Source: Beroe ovata (lineage: Eukaryota; Ctenophora; Nuda; Beroida; Beroidae). From it: 64,000 nucleotides of DNA. Each line of letters starts with the position of its first letter. The stretch's first letter is position 1. The position numbers and the translations under genes were made by a program. Below the pieces are notes generated by a model that had not been told where the DNA came from, did no database searches, and saw only the letters and a program-made list of their open reading frames with translations. Shown one piece after another: positions 1 to 13,003 of this stretch. The DNA lies in the NCBI GenBank assembly GCA_946803715.1, contig CAMPET010000092.1:75224-139223 (forward strand), in the 5' to 3' direction.

Positions 1-1167
1 GTGAAGACCGGTAAGTGTACACGGAATTATAGAGATATGTACATGTGAGTGTGCCAAGAAAGAGAGGAGAGTAGGAGAGGAAGCCAGAATGGGTCGTTTC
101 ACTCAGTCACCAGTGAGGTTGTTATGTCACTAAGCCACGATCAGAATTAATGTTCAGTTGTACGATGAACGAATTTGGATACAGATCATTGCGAAACAGC
201 TCATATGCATCTACGGCATGATGATCAAAGATACCTCAAAATAGAGATGATTACTAATCATAACTTGTTTTATATGGGTTATTTCGAACTATGGTTGAGT
301 TGTCGTCATTCCAAGACAAGAGTGCTCGTGAAATGAAAACATTTCTGAATTATTAGACAACGCAGAGACAAAGTGAAACAACCGTTGACGCCGGATGGGT
401 GTCCTATAGGACGCTGGCACATAATAGCTGGCACTTACACCGATTTCAAGTCTGATGGACAGCAGATTGATTCTCGAGAGGGCTAAGACCGACATATTTA
501 CATATTACGTCATTATATTTTTACAAGACCACCTCTATAACTCAATTGTTTGTGCGTATATTCACCACTGCAGTAAGCAAGTAGCAAGCATGACAGATTA
601 CTCTGAATCTCTCTTTCTCTCTCTCCCTTGAGCGCATATCATAATATGCATGTGCTCTTGTTTGCTAATTACCTTATTACTGGCAAGATAATGGGATAAT
701 TGCTCTCCTATTCCAGCCGTTTTATGAGTGTGTGTGCCTGTATGTTAGACTCACAGAACGGCGGAAAATGGTAGCTATTCCACATTTTGTAATTATTTGG
801 CAGTGTTTGCCATTCTTCCTATCGGAATACTGAAACTCGAGCTGCTGGAAATGTACAGAGTGCGGTAGTGGTACTTCACAGTGAACAGTTATTTTCACAT
901 TTCACTGGCATGATATGAAAAGTTAGGGAAACAGTCATCTGATGTGCAATGCAGAAAGCTATCTATACAGCCCATAGTTCATGTGTCAATGGGTTATGGG
1001 AATAACAATAATATGTTTCACATTGTTGTGATGTAACTAACCATTGAGGACACAATGCAGGGTTGCAGCGTAGGGAGTATAATCGCTGCAACAAACATGT
1101 CGTGAAAGCACTATCAGAGCTCGTTATTGCTCTTACACGTGTAAGTTTGATCTTACACGTGTACGTT

Positions 1168-1217
1168 TGTGCTCAAATGGGGATTATGTGTATACACATA
1201 ATTCCCATTTGAGCACA
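1168..1217. repeat. 25-bp inverted repeat without spacer
   Basis: Arms 1168-1192 and 1193-1217 are complementary with one mismatch (TGTGCTCAAATGGGGATT against the complement with GGGAATT). It lies just after two copies of CTTACACGTGTA. No gene is nearby on which to base a function. Confidence 0.8.
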
Positions 1218-1452
1218 GACTGAGATAAAACTGAGTTGATATATTTTCCTCCAGCAATTTCTGTTCTATCCCACGAACATGGAAGTTACAAGCCACTGCT
1301 CAAGTTATCAGTTCAACGAGCAATTAGTGGTAAAATGCCAGGAAATTCCTCTCATCGAGGTTCTTGTTAATACGTGAGTAATTAACTAACAACTGGTACC
1401 GACTACCGCCTAATAGATGTACCTACCACCTACCTTCTCATCCAACATATAT

Positions 1453-1492
1453 ACCCACACACACCCACACACATACACACACACACACACAA
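1453..1492. repeat. (CA)n microsatellite, imperfect
   Basis: Imperfect CA repeat ending in an A-run and followed by further CA-rich DNA to about 1625. Confidence 0.8.
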
Positions 1493-2100
1493 AAAAACAG
1501 CAAAAACACACTTGAGAAACACACGCAAACACGGTACACACCCAAACTCGAACACAGTACACACAAACGCATGAATGAGCGAACATACACACATACCTAT
1601 ATCAACGCACAAACGCACACATCCATTTCTCACGATGAATCACCAAATGATATATAAATTTACAGTATTTGAGCGATGACAGCACTGGTTACATATGTTA
1701 TGGGAGAACAATTTCTCCATCTGCGGAGAAGCAGCAAAATATGAAAAAAGCAGCAAATGCAAATGTAGATATCTATTCTAATTTTCCTGGAACAAAGTAA
1801 TTGAATACACATCATTTACCACTACATAGTGTACACAGTACATTCTCAAATACATGTCACTTAAACATTCCGAAAACATGATAAAAACGATGATGTAATC
1901 GACAATCGTTTACGCCCAATACAATTTTATCAGCTTCTCCCCTTTATGAAGGGGTTTGAAGAAAGGAGGCTAATTATTCACACATTCACTGATTCAAGAA
2001 ATAATAATTGTACCAAAGTCTGTAGAGAAGCTTGTTGCTCAAACTCTCAAACATGGTACCCCCGCTGCCAAAGAGCTGTGCCACAGAGGTATCCAATTTG

Positions 2101-2102
<2 letters not shown>

Positions 2103-2146
<44 letters not shown>
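2103..2146. repeat. (CA)n microsatellite
   Basis: ACACACAC run with CGCACACGCACATGCA at its right end. Confidence 0.9.
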
Positions 2147-2147
<1 letters not shown>

Positions 2148-2554
2148 ATGCATCGCCCTGTCTAACCAGATCATTAGGAGCTGTAACCAGTCATACCCCA
2201 GCCCCCCGGGGTTTAGAGAAGGAAAGGGAACAATGAGGAAGTGTACTTATCCCTGATACTCCAACTTGGTACTTTTCATGTATCTATGTGCATCTTGTAA
2301 ACATCTGCCACGAGTTTGAGGTTTGATTAACAATCACCAGCATATAGTGCATGAAATATTATATATAGTGCATTATATATAGTGCACTATATTACATATA
2401 CGCATCTTTGTAAAGACAACAAATCTCATGCATAAATTAAACAGTACACCACTGAATAAAACATGGTTAATTTGTGCTTTTCAAGCTAGAAATTATAGAA
2501 TGGAGTACTATTCAACATTTGCTGGCATAGATGCAATGTTTCCTATCTTCTTCC

Positions 2555-2735
2555 CCCATTTCTCCCATCCCAATATCTTCCACTTCAATGTCTCTCCCAC
2601 TCCAATACAATCCACTCAGTTTGTTCCACTCCAATATCTTCCACTTCAATATCTCTCCTACTCCAATAGAATCCACTCTGTTTGTTCCACTTCAAATGCC
2701 TCCCACTACATTACTCCCACTCTCCACCACTCCAG
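2555..2735. repeat. CCCACTCCAATA/CTTCCACTTCAATAT tandem repeat
   Basis: Repeated CCACT(C/T)CAATA units account for the pyrimidine-rich frames seen on this strand. I do not read it as a gene. Confidence 0.65.
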
Positions 2736-3360
2736 TATAATTCTGTTAAAGTGTGATGTGTTCTGACACTAAATGTGTGGCACAAAGTAGCCATATCATA
2801 TTGTAACGTGATACATGGCTCTGTCACATACCATCTGACAGAGCGTTCACTGTAATCTATAATTCTGGAGAGAGGGAAAATTGGACCAAGCTAAACAAGA
2901 TGAATTGATTACAACATGTGTTTAGCCAAACAAGGAAAACAAGGACAACTTTAATCATGATAAATATAAGATGTATAAATAGGTATAACTTGTGTTCTAA
3001 AGAAAGCGTGATGCTCTAATTATTTTGGAAAGTAGAACAGTTTTCAATTCCACATCTTCTCTATATATAATTCTCAAGTGAGAGAGCGCACAGTATTATC
3101 ACATTGTAGCTACTAATGATCCATAGTAAATACAGTTATTGTGATTTGATTATGTGGTTCTCATGAAATACAGGTAACCACATGGTGCACATTGGGGGGA
3201 GGGTGATTCACTGGTTTTGCAGGGACATGTGTGTGTGATTCATAGGATGGTTATGAATCAAGGAACAATCATGATTCTGTTACTTTGTTAATACTGAACA
3301 ACTCAACGAAATTATCACACATATTTAGCACTTTTGGGGTCAATCTTAGTTATTGCACTG

Positions 3361-3462
3361 TCTACAATGTGTGTACAATTGTATTGTATTGTAATTTGTA
3401 CGATTGTATTGTATTGTAATTGTATTGTACAATTGTATTGTATTGTAATTTGTACGATTCAA
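3361..3462. repeat. TTGTATTGTAATTTGTACGA tandem repeat
   Basis: At least three copies of ATTGTATTGTATTGTAATT with variable GTACGATT or GTACAATT linkers. Confidence 0.75.
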
Positions 3463-3751
3463 GTTGTAATCTGCTATATTCATGAACTATGTCAGCGACG
3501 AGATTTGTGTTAAAGCTTGGTTTTCAGCAACATTTCCAGACCTCCGTAGTGGGTGAGTATGGTTGCGCTGTTTGCACATTTTCTTTGACGACAGACAATG
3601 TCATTATTATCAACAACAGCACACATTGTGTCACTCAACAACAACATGTCTCTGGACTGAGTCCAGAAGTATTGCGGCTACTGCGGCTAAATATGCACGG
3701 GAGCTCTAACAATGGCAGTTATCTCAAGATAAACACCATTAAACTTGTTAC

Positions 3752-6700
3752 CTGGTGGAGGTCTGAAGGGGAAGGGAAGGGAGTGGTGAGGCGACGCGAC
3801 GGGATGTTGTCGGGATAGTCCCGGATAGAAGGCAGGTCCCCCAGGGGGCGTGGTCAAGCTGCTGGGCAGGGAGGCAGGTAGTGGGGTGGGTATGTTGCTG
3901 ATAGGGATAGGAAGATGCTGCTGCGTTGCGGGCTGATAAACTGGACTGCCACTCCCGCATGTGGGCAGCGAGGTTGGCGGCAGGGCGTGACCAGGAGTAA
4001 TGATGGGCGTGGTGGCGTGAGCCGCACTGCTACTGCCACTACTTGTCGCACACCCTTCCGACTGAAACACAGGGGGTGTGTCAGGGTGTGGTGACAAGGA
4101 CACGAGGGTAGGGGTTATGATAATTCAGATGTTATTTCGGAATCACAAGCTGTCAGATATTGCCTATATCACTGCGTGAATCACTGGACCAGTGACAGTT
4201 GTGTGTGTGTCGAATGAACAATTCACAGGTTGTTGCTCTTCATACAATGCCAATATGTCTAATTGCATGCTACAATAGCACACACTCTCTCTCACACACA
4301 CACATATTACTATTCAACACCTTGAGATGTATACAATTTCAGCATATGATAATGTGCATGGAGAATGGAAGCGCAACAATGGCACTCAATCTACGGACCA
4401 CAGTCTCCGTGGGGCTGCTAGTCACGGTGTGGCTGCGCTACCACATCAATAGACGGTACATGTGGGTTTCATGTAGGTTTCATGAACATTGGCACGGATA
4501 ATTATATCGATATTTGCAAGAAGTGGATATTTCTGCATCGGATATGATTGATTTGCGCTTATGTCAAAATGATCAAGTAGTGATCGTCTCTTGAGAATCA
4601 AATTTATATGTCAAAAGTTTATTCCTAGCTGTCATATAGCACGGGACCCACCTTGATAGTTATATTGGTTATTGAGGGAGGGCTGCCTGGTATGATCACT
4701 GGTGATGGTGGCTGCTTGATCGTAGCTGTCACCGAGCCACTAACTGGAGCGTGCGGTATCTCAGGGAGTGGCGATGGTGGCGGACTCTCTTCTGTCTGCG
4801 AAGGAAGAGAGGGAGATGAATGTGATGACCAGCGTCACGAGGGGGGGGGGGCGGTTATCGAACAAATCGTGAGTAATAATGATAAAGTAATAACGGATTA
4901 CATATGTTTGACAAATGACTATAAGATTAGAATAAGGAGTTGGGAATCAGTACCATGGAACACCGCCGAAAACAAGGTAAAAACTGTCCGTTCACACGGC
5001 ACAAGGACAATAAGCTACTCTCTCGTGTGTAGGGAGTTGAGGCACTTGTCGGTGCTCATCGCCACGTCTCACTAATCAGCTAATTGGGTTATAATTACCC
5101 CACTATTATGTGAAGAACACCTGGTACAGCTGTGAAGTTTTGCAGGGAAATAGTTACAGGACTAATGATAGGGTTGATAATGAGAATTGCATTTGTAAAC
5201 GTGTTTAAAAGACGGAGTTAGTAAACAGCCGGTCTAAACTATGCACATACAAACATACCAAGTTCACATACAAACATACATAGTACATACATTACATAGG
5301 TTCCAATACTATTGGGAACCATACTTCAATTCTATCCCGTGTTAAGATTACAATTGAATTTGGTCCACTACTTATTGTGATTTCAAGATGCTTCTTCATT
5401 TTAATAACACTAATGTTTCGCACTTGACATGCACTCAAACATGTTATCTGTGATGTAGTAACAATTTTACAACAATGTTTTCAGCAGTGCATGCCACATG
5501 GCACTCCGCATAACTCGTGACACATACTCAGGCTATCCCATTCAGTAGGTGAGGTTATGACACAACGACGAAACACACAGTGTGTGTGTGTTAGTGTGTG
5601 TCACACACTAACACACACACTAACACACACACAAATCGTTTGCCATTTCAAAGTTACTTTGCTCATTGCTGGAATGACTCTGTGGCTGAAAAGCAATATT
5701 TCTATTCTCACTTCCTATTTCCCCGATTGATATGCACATTGCACACTCACATCAGTTGAACTGCTGCAAGAGAGGCACATCAAGACGCTCTCTGAAGTGG
5801 AAGGCTGCTCACGGTATGAACTCGACATAATAGAGCAGGGGGCAACTGTTATCGTTTACAGGTTCTACTTCCACGCCCCCACCCACTCCTAGCGTATGGA
5901 ACTCGTTCTACAGGATGCAGAGCAAGCAAACTTCGGCTGATAACAAGTGACAAAGCCGCGGGGAAATTATAGCAGTGGCGAGCAGTGTCCGGTCAATCAA
6001 CAACGGCAAGGGGATAATGGCTTGGGGAGGAGAGAGAGAGGATTTTTGTCTAACTGAACTCGGAAGTGGAAGATATAGAAAAACACGCTCGCAAACGACA
6101 TCCCACTTCCACGTCAAAGAAACAGAGCAGCCCGCATTAAGGGGGAGGACACGTCAATCACGCAAATTTACTACTTTCTTCCAGAGTAGTGACTCTCTCT
6201 CTCTATCTAACTCTCTCACCAAACCACTTACGAACTAAGTTTCTCTTGTAGCTCGTACGAGCGTGTTGTTTAAACAGCACAACTTTGACACAACTTTTAC
6301 CCCATTTTGAAACAACTGTGACACAACTATACACAACTGTTACACACAACCTTTGAGTATTGGGGTGATTTGCAGAAGTCGCATGAATTTTGATCCCTCA
6401 TGCGACTTCTACAGAAATCTTGATTCAAGATTTCAGAATTTGATCGCCTATAAAACATTTACAAAGCTGAAGCTGCACTGATATGTCAAACTACAACGGC
6501 TGTTTCACTTTGTCCCTTGTGCGTTATCAGAAATTCACAACTGTTGTGACACAACTGTGACAAGATTCTACTGTATATGGTAGGTTAATCGGAACAACGT
6601 GTGTAATTACCTTTATAAGAAGGTTCTTACGGTCATCTTCAGCCTCGCTCTGAAATTAGTACATAATTGATAATAATTATGGTAATTAGCATAGTACAGA

Positions 6701-9700
6701 TCATTGAATCACTTAGAATGACTGATCACTGATCAGGCATCAAAGAATGAATTGATTTTAATGTTTAGTCTGGATGAAGTCATATTTCAAGTGATATTTT
6801 TGCTGTTATGTTCTCATGTAAACCATAATCATGTGACGACCATATTTAGGAAGCTGTAAGGCATCCTTAATGCTTCTCATTTAGCGTTTCGTTTGATCAA
6901 ATATGGTACCAAAACGGGGTTAGGGAGCCTGTTTAACCACTTCTACTGGTACCAATAGCACTGGCCTGTGTCCTTATAATATAATAGTCGTGATGTATAG
7001 TATATTTTGTGATGTTATACACTGTAATAATAATAATCAACAGTTACAACCACGACCTTGTCGCAGACTTCTATCCTCATTCTTCATTACGCATTTATCA
7101 TTATACCCAACTTCCACGCTTCCCTCATATTCATACACCCAAACTATTCTATTGTACTATTGTTATAAGGCGCACACGCAGGTACCTACTAAATGCTGCA
7201 TTTAAAGCAGTTTGTTATACTCAATACTAATGTTACCATCCTACTTCAGCTCCAGTTACGAGGCAGCGTGAGAATTGGAAAAGATCGAAACATTCTAAAG
7301 CACTCCGCGTCTCTTATCATTGCTGTTTAACTGATGTATCTGAATTTCATGAGGGTGAAATGTGGGGCAGTACTTCTTTGCTGTGATCTTTCAAATTTAT
7401 AGTTTAGAGAGATAGATGGATACAAATTGTTTAGGATGTTACTTTGTGATGTATTGTTCGGTTGCCTGCATATATTAGAGGACAGTCACCAGTAACACTG
7501 ACATGATCGATTGGTCAGGGACCAGGGCCGATTGGAATGATGTTTCCCATGCCTCTGTGTGTGTGTGTGTGAACGTGTGTGTGCGTGAGTGTGTGAACGT
7601 GTGTGTACGTGTGTGTATTGTGTATTGTGTGTTTTCGTTCAATGTCCATGTCAGGTATACTCTTGTTTCATAATTCATATATGATATACAGGCCCGTGTA
7701 ACTGCTGCAAACAGGTGCATTACATGTTATAGTCTATACTCTGTAAGTGATTTGAAGAGGCGCTCATCAGCCACCTGTCAGCCATCCATTAGGCCACCTG
7801 TCAGCCAAGTATTCCGGCACATGTGCTAGTTCTTATGTGACACAGCGAATCGAACAATTAGGTGCCACATAACTCAAACTATTCAGATTGACGCATTGNG
7901 TCGTCGAGTCGGGTAAGGCACTAATTTTTGGAGTTTTTATTATTTTTCGCTATTTTATTGTGGAAAAACGGCTGGACCGATTTGCATGAAATTTTCAGGG
8001 TTCGTTCATATCGACATAGAGACGAGCTGTACAAATTTTCAAGGTGAACAGACTTCATTAACATGGTTTAATGATGGCGTGAAAATCGCGATTTTGGCGA
8101 TTTGGTATATTTTTATATATTAGGGCTGGCAAGCGCGTTTTTGAAAACACGCTGAATGACTTCACCACTGCTTTGGGAGTTCATATCACTTCAAACCAGC
8201 ACTGCCCTCGGCCCTTCGGGCCTCGGGCAGTGCTCCCGGCCCTACGGGCCGGGACCACGCCCATTTTCTTTCCGTGGCTGCGGGCGCTTGCCAGCGCCCT
8301 GATATATATGAGGACGAATTATAAGTAGTAAGCTAACATGACAACTGCTGCACCTGCCAATGATATAATTTCCAAATAATGAGAATTAGGTTACCATTGT
8401 AAAATTTGGTGCATGAGCTGGTCATTGGTCAACAAGTCTACTCAATAGCCAATACTCATCTACCATCTTTGTAAGAAATGATTTGGAATCTTTGTAAGAT
8501 TTGGAATGTACAGGATATGGATGTGGATGTACAGGATATCTTATCGTACTTCACACTGGTGATCAAAGCTGTGCAAGACATGAGGTAAAGAAGGGGCAGA
8601 GCAGGGGGTTCTATGGAAGGGGGTAATATGGAAGGGGGTCTATGGCCCCTGTTCAAATGCCACTACGACCCCTAGTCCCTAATCATAGAGCCCGATCTTA
8701 TTCAATACCGGTATCCTCTAACGCGGAGTGCCTATGGCCAACCCTTACAGTTGGTATAGGGGGTAGAGGTGTACGCCCTCTGTTGGGGTAGGGTTCGGTA
8801 GGTGGGAAGAGGAAAACCTCGCGATGTTGTGGAGCTGATACACTGTTATCATGCAAATCAATGAATACTTCAATAATATGGTGGCTTCATGGTACAGTTA
8901 ACGTTGTATAACATACATCATATTCATACGAAATAATAAAAACGTATGCTGTTTCTGTATGCCTGTACGATTGCTTTGTGTGTCTGTGTGACATGAGTGT
9001 GTGTGTGTCTCTGCGTGTTTTTGTTTTTGTTAGTGTATGTGTGACATGAGTGTGTGTGTGTGTGTGTGTGTGTGAGTGTGAGTGTAATATGGCATAACTT
9101 GCAATTTTTTGACGCTGAAAATGAAAAACGAAAACAAGGTAATCTAATCAACTAATCAACAGTGTACTCACTTCACTCTTATCGAACTGTGTCAAGTTAC
9201 TGGCGCCCTATGAGGATCAAATATTAATTAATTATGATTTGATTTGTTATAATTTAAGCATGGTTTAAGTACTTTTGAGGAGACACCAAATTTTTGGTTA
9301 ATAACACGAGTTGAAATCTACTATAATTATGGCCAGCCCTGTGAAGCCACAAAATACATACCAGGGCAGGTTGCTTTATAACTGGCTTCCTCTTGACCGG
9401 TCGCGACTTGTTCTTATCGGTCTGAAAATGAATTTAATGTAAGTTACATTGTGAACAATACACAATACGGCGAAACATAAATGATAGCTCATACTTATCT
9501 CATTTACTTATTCACCATAGGTAATATCAAGACGTCAGATTGGGGACACTTATAATACACTTATAGTACCTCCCAATCGCATACCTCGATGCCATAGGTA
9601 CACTGGCTATTGCTCATTGTATATTCGACATACTACATAGCTACTGCTCTGTGTATAAACTAACTGCGTCACTGCATGTAGAATCGGGCACACTCCAATT

Positions 9701-11033
9701 GATAGACGCATACACACTTCACGAGAATTGGAAACCCCGAAAGTGCTGTATCGTGTGAAAGGGAAGAGCACACGCACACACCCTCTGCTCCCTCTAAAGT
9801 GTAATGTTAAACATACGTGTGTTACTGTGTTGTTGTCTTGATAGGTTTATACATTTGTCTTCATAATTCTATACTTTCACATCCGAGCTCAAGCGCCAAA
9901 GAGTACCCCCAGGGTAACATTGTGAAGAGTAATAATACAATTTTCATACATCGATTATATGGTGTTATTATACATACAACTTACAGCCATTTGTGCGATT
10001 AATTTATTCAATGTTAGGGCTGGTGTTAACAATGTGAAAGCTCTTATCAATAACTTCAAGTTTTATATGTATCTAACACTATCATACAAGGCACACGTCA
10101 TGAAACTACTTTATGTCATGTTGAGCTGATGTGTTCAAATTGGGAATCATCAAACTGACGCTCAGAGATAGATCATTGTCAGATCTTGTGGGGTGACAAT
10201 ATTGAATTGACATGATAATCTAATGTCATGAAGTGTCAAGTCACAGACATATAATTTAAAAGTAAGTAACAATTCATAAAATATGATTCTACTGGTGACA
10301 CTTTCAAAAAGGGATTTGATATTTGCAACATTATGTGACAGCAACATATTTCGTCATTCATAAGGTCAAGCACATGAACATTTGTAATTAATGAATTCAC
10401 TACATTGAATCATGTTAACAAGTAATTGAACTTGGATTAGAGAAAGTTGATGCATTACATAACACTGCATAAGTTATGGTAAAACATAAGTAATGGTAAT
10501 TTGCTACCATTCTTAATGTCAAATGTGACTGTCATCTTAAGAAGATGTTCTTTCGCAAACAAAATAAAGATTTCAACACACAGCTTTCCACTATCTACAC
10601 AAGCAGTCGCATGAATCATGATTCGAATGATAAATTCATGTTGACAGGAAATATGCAACAGAGTACCTATTGAATATAAATACCTTGTCTCGGATCTTTC
10701 TTTTCTTTGCTTCAGGCTTTTTAGGCTGATCTGCATGTACTGATGGCTGTATCTTCTCAATGGGATAATACTCCTGTATGATTAATCCTTATGCATTTCA
10801 ATTCTATCATTGATTAAACCAATTTAAAGCAACTATTTCAACCAGGTTAATAAAGTAAAGGAGCAATTCATTACCTTGAGATCATCATATGTATTGAAGG
10901 AAAGGATGCTAATTCCATCGACAGTATCTTCATCAAAATCTAGACTTTCTATGTTTGACTTGACCTTAGGAAGTTTTCCTAGAATCTTTTCATTAGTAAT
11001 TTCTCCATTTGCTAACTTTTTTGACCTGCCCAT
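3752..11033 (-). CDS. AUTS2/fibrosin-like nuclear protein, 5' part (3' end not found)
   Basis: Six exons are supported by splice sites and phase: 11033-10875 (start ATG, 53 aa), 10773-10684 (30 aa), 9421-9362 (20 aa), 6649-6611 (13 aa), 4795-4652 (48 aa) and 4061-3752 (103 aa, ends phase 1). The first five junctions are phase 0. Residues 34-53 read DEDTVDGISILSFNTYDDLK, resembling the N-terminal EEDxIDGFAxxSFxTxEALE motif of AUTS2, fibrosin and Drosophila tay bridge. Lys/Arg-rich exons follow (PKKPEAKKRKIRDK), likely nuclear localisation signals, then an acidic exon and long Pro/Ser/Thr-rich stretches typical of this family. AUTS2 proteins work in the nucleus with variant PRC1 and in transcription. 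I could not find the conserved downstream family core in 1-3751, so the 3' exons probably lie outside the window. The gene starts about 2 kb from the MSH6 start, head to head. The exon chain is more certain than the family name. Confidence 0.5.
5577..5632. repeat. Inverted (GT)n/(AC)n repeat
   Basis: CAGTGTGTGTGTGTTAGTGT is followed by its inverse in ACACTAACACACACACTAAC, giving a long AC/GT hairpin in an intron of the minus-strand AUTS2-like gene. Confidence 0.7.
7553..7630. repeat. (TG)n microsatellite, compound
   Basis: GTGTGTGTGTGTGAACGTGT motifs repeated with CGTGAGTG and TATTG variants. Confidence 0.85.
8123..8300. mobile_element. Small GC-rich hairpin repeat element
   Basis: The ends GGGCTGGCAAGCGC (8123-8136) and GCGCTTGCCAGCGCCC are inverted copies. 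The body holds two strong stem-loops, CACTGCCCTCGGCC/GGCCTCGGGCAGTG (8200-8232) and CCCGGCCCTACGGGCCGGG (about 8235-8253). There is no coding potential. The preceding 7900-8100 includes ACGGCTGGACCGATTTGCAT, a motif I associate with dispersed invertebrate repeats. Confidence 0.55.
8994..9084. repeat. (TG)n microsatellite, compound
   Basis: Two copies of TGTGACATGAGTGTGTGTGT, the second extended into a longer TG run. Confidence 0.85.
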
Positions 11034-11985
11034 GGCATACTAGATACTGAAAGGAAAAGATCAGAGATATGTTTATGAAAGATGTTAATGCCATACCTTT
11101 GAATTTTATTCACTTGTACTCATCATGGCATCATTGAATCATCTCAAAGATGATGATTATATATTGTGCATGTGCATGTGGTGCAAACAAGTAAGTTGAG
11201 TTTAAACCACTTTTATGAAACAAAAAATAGCAACACATTAGAGACCTATTTTAAAAATATATACCTGTTTCTTATCAACAGTTCTACCAAACAATCAAAG
11301 TAAAACAGGAAATTACATACAGTATGTTGAATCATCTCAAGTGCATGTCACATGAACATGATCAAGTGTGCTTGGTGAGTGGACTGACAGATTCATCACA
11401 AATCAAGGTGACTCGTTCAAAAACTGATAGTAATGGACCTTAAACTAGCAGGAGTTCAGCTTAGAAATCTTTGGTATTCTAGTGACCCAGTGCCCATGTA
11501 AAGTTAATAATAATAATAAATTAAACTTTTAGATCATAGTGGCACATCAACTTATATGAATGCAGAGCTGTGCCACAAGAACATATACTCAACTAAGAAG
11601 TGTGACTGTACTTGTCCAAGCTAACTTTATATCATACAAGTATTTAGTATCCATGTATGATGAAATTTCCATTGTGTTAAATTATCATTTGATGTGAAGA
11701 TTGTCATGTCAGGCTGATGAAAGCTGGATGTAATGTGAGGATCATCAGTTGCCATTTCCCAAATGAATATAGTTCAGTGCAGTGATCAGGAGATGAAAAA
11801 TGAATTCTGATGTACTGAGGATAAAAATGACATATGCTTATTTGTTATTCACTAGAAGAGACAGTAAACATACATAGCAAAGAAATAAAAATGAGATCGA
11901 CATTCAGATTGGTGTCCTGCTGTATTTGAAAGCATACGGCATTACCTTTCAAATTCGACCGCCGATCGACGATCACTTTTTTGCT

Positions 11986-12338
11986 GGATGTTGTCGATTG
12001 ATAGACTGTAGACCCTGTCGAAAATTTTGTTTTGCGGCAAAAAAATATTTTCAGACATCAGCTAGCTGCCCACTGTTTTTTACGCGCGCTTTTAGCAATG
12101 AATGCAGATAGCGCGCGATTCCAAAAGTTTACTGAAATTTTAAACTATGTTCACCTTCGTTCAAGGCGCGCGCCGCGCGCAATCAACGTGACTTGTCGAT
12201 TGATGATAAACCCAGAAACCCTGTCGAGAATTTCGCTTTGCGCGTGCGCGCGCGTCGCAAACTTATTCTCGAACTTATTTTCAGACAGCTTGCATTAGTG
12301 GTCTAGCATTGCCAAACAAAACGTGATAGACAACATCC
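11986..12338. mobile_element. MITE with GGATGTTGTC termini, containing an inserted MITE
   Basis: The outer ends are inverted copies: GGATGTTGTC at 11986-11995 and GACAACATCC at 12329-12338. The 5' part resembles the TTGTCGATTGAT... element family (TAGACCCTGTCGAAAATTTTG), and the interior is very rich in GCGCGC. A second element is inserted at 12193-12319. The pair sits in the ~2 kb gap between the divergent starts of the AUTS2-like gene and MSH6. Confidence 0.6.
12193..12319. mobile_element. hAT-like MITE with 8-bp target duplication
   Basis: It begins TTGTCGATTGATGATAAAC and ends GGTCTAGCATTGCCAAACAA, imperfect inverted repeats of each other. The flanks are AACGTGAC (12185-12192) and AACGTGAT (12320-12327), an 8-bp target duplication with one mismatch. 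The interior has CCTGTCGAGAATTTCG and a GCGCGC run, as in the copies at 40141, 57088 and about 58000. Confidence 0.75.
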
Positions 12339-13003
12339 GCCAAAAAATTATTTTGTATTTATTTTGTATTTGTCGCCGGCTGTTATTTGTCGCCTCCACC
12401 ATTGCATGTTTTTATAAATATTTACCGCGCACGAGTAACAGAGATCAAAATATATAATATTGATCGATAGAGTTTCATAATTTTTTATTGAGTGCGGACA
12501 AAGTTATATCACATTTACATGTCCAATGTCATATTACCCATACATGTTCCGGACAGTTGTTTGGTGTTGCTAGACTGCTGACATCTGAGAATGGGTTTCT
12601 GTCAAAAATGAGTATCAAGTATGCGCCGTGTTCTTTATCTTGATCATGATGTTGACTTGTTGTTTCTGCTATTGTCAAAAATATCTGTGCAAATAGAAGA
12701 ATCTATTTCGGGCCGGGGTAGTCCGGGGTACTCGGACCCTTTGAGTCACCAATAGACGGACACCATCATATGGCATTCTGGTCTAGTCCATCTATAGTAA
12801 AGAATGATACATCTAGTCATTTGTATTTGCAGCTTGTTCATACCACAACTCTCATGGGAGCTGCCCAAGTCTGATTATTTCTGTTAAACCAGTTGAAAAG
12901 ATAACATCTTATTGCCACTTCTGAAAGTCCTTTCTGTGCTCTGTTGCACTGTTTCTGAATGATGATTAACATTCCTCCCTTTAAATTGATAGTAGGTTGT
13001 GTT

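Larger units (their letters stand above)
1..3751. other. No gene supported
   Basis: I looked here for the 3' exons of the AUTS2-like gene and found no donor/acceptor pair with a phase-1 open frame and family-like residues. It holds microsatellites, the 1168-1217 palindrome and the repeats listed. It may be a long intron. Confidence 0.6.

Noticed and set aside
2428-2766. 112-codon Pro/Ser/Phe-rich frame
   Set aside because: Explained by the CCACTCCAATA tandem repeat.
5740-5800. Possible mini-exon (minus) with GTGAGT donor for the AUTS2-like gene
   Set aside because: A phase-0 join to the neighbouring exons gives an immediate stop; the flanking exons already join in phase.
8690-8820. Possible tRNA-like stems
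   Set aside because: No cloverleaf with A- and B-box spacing could be formed.
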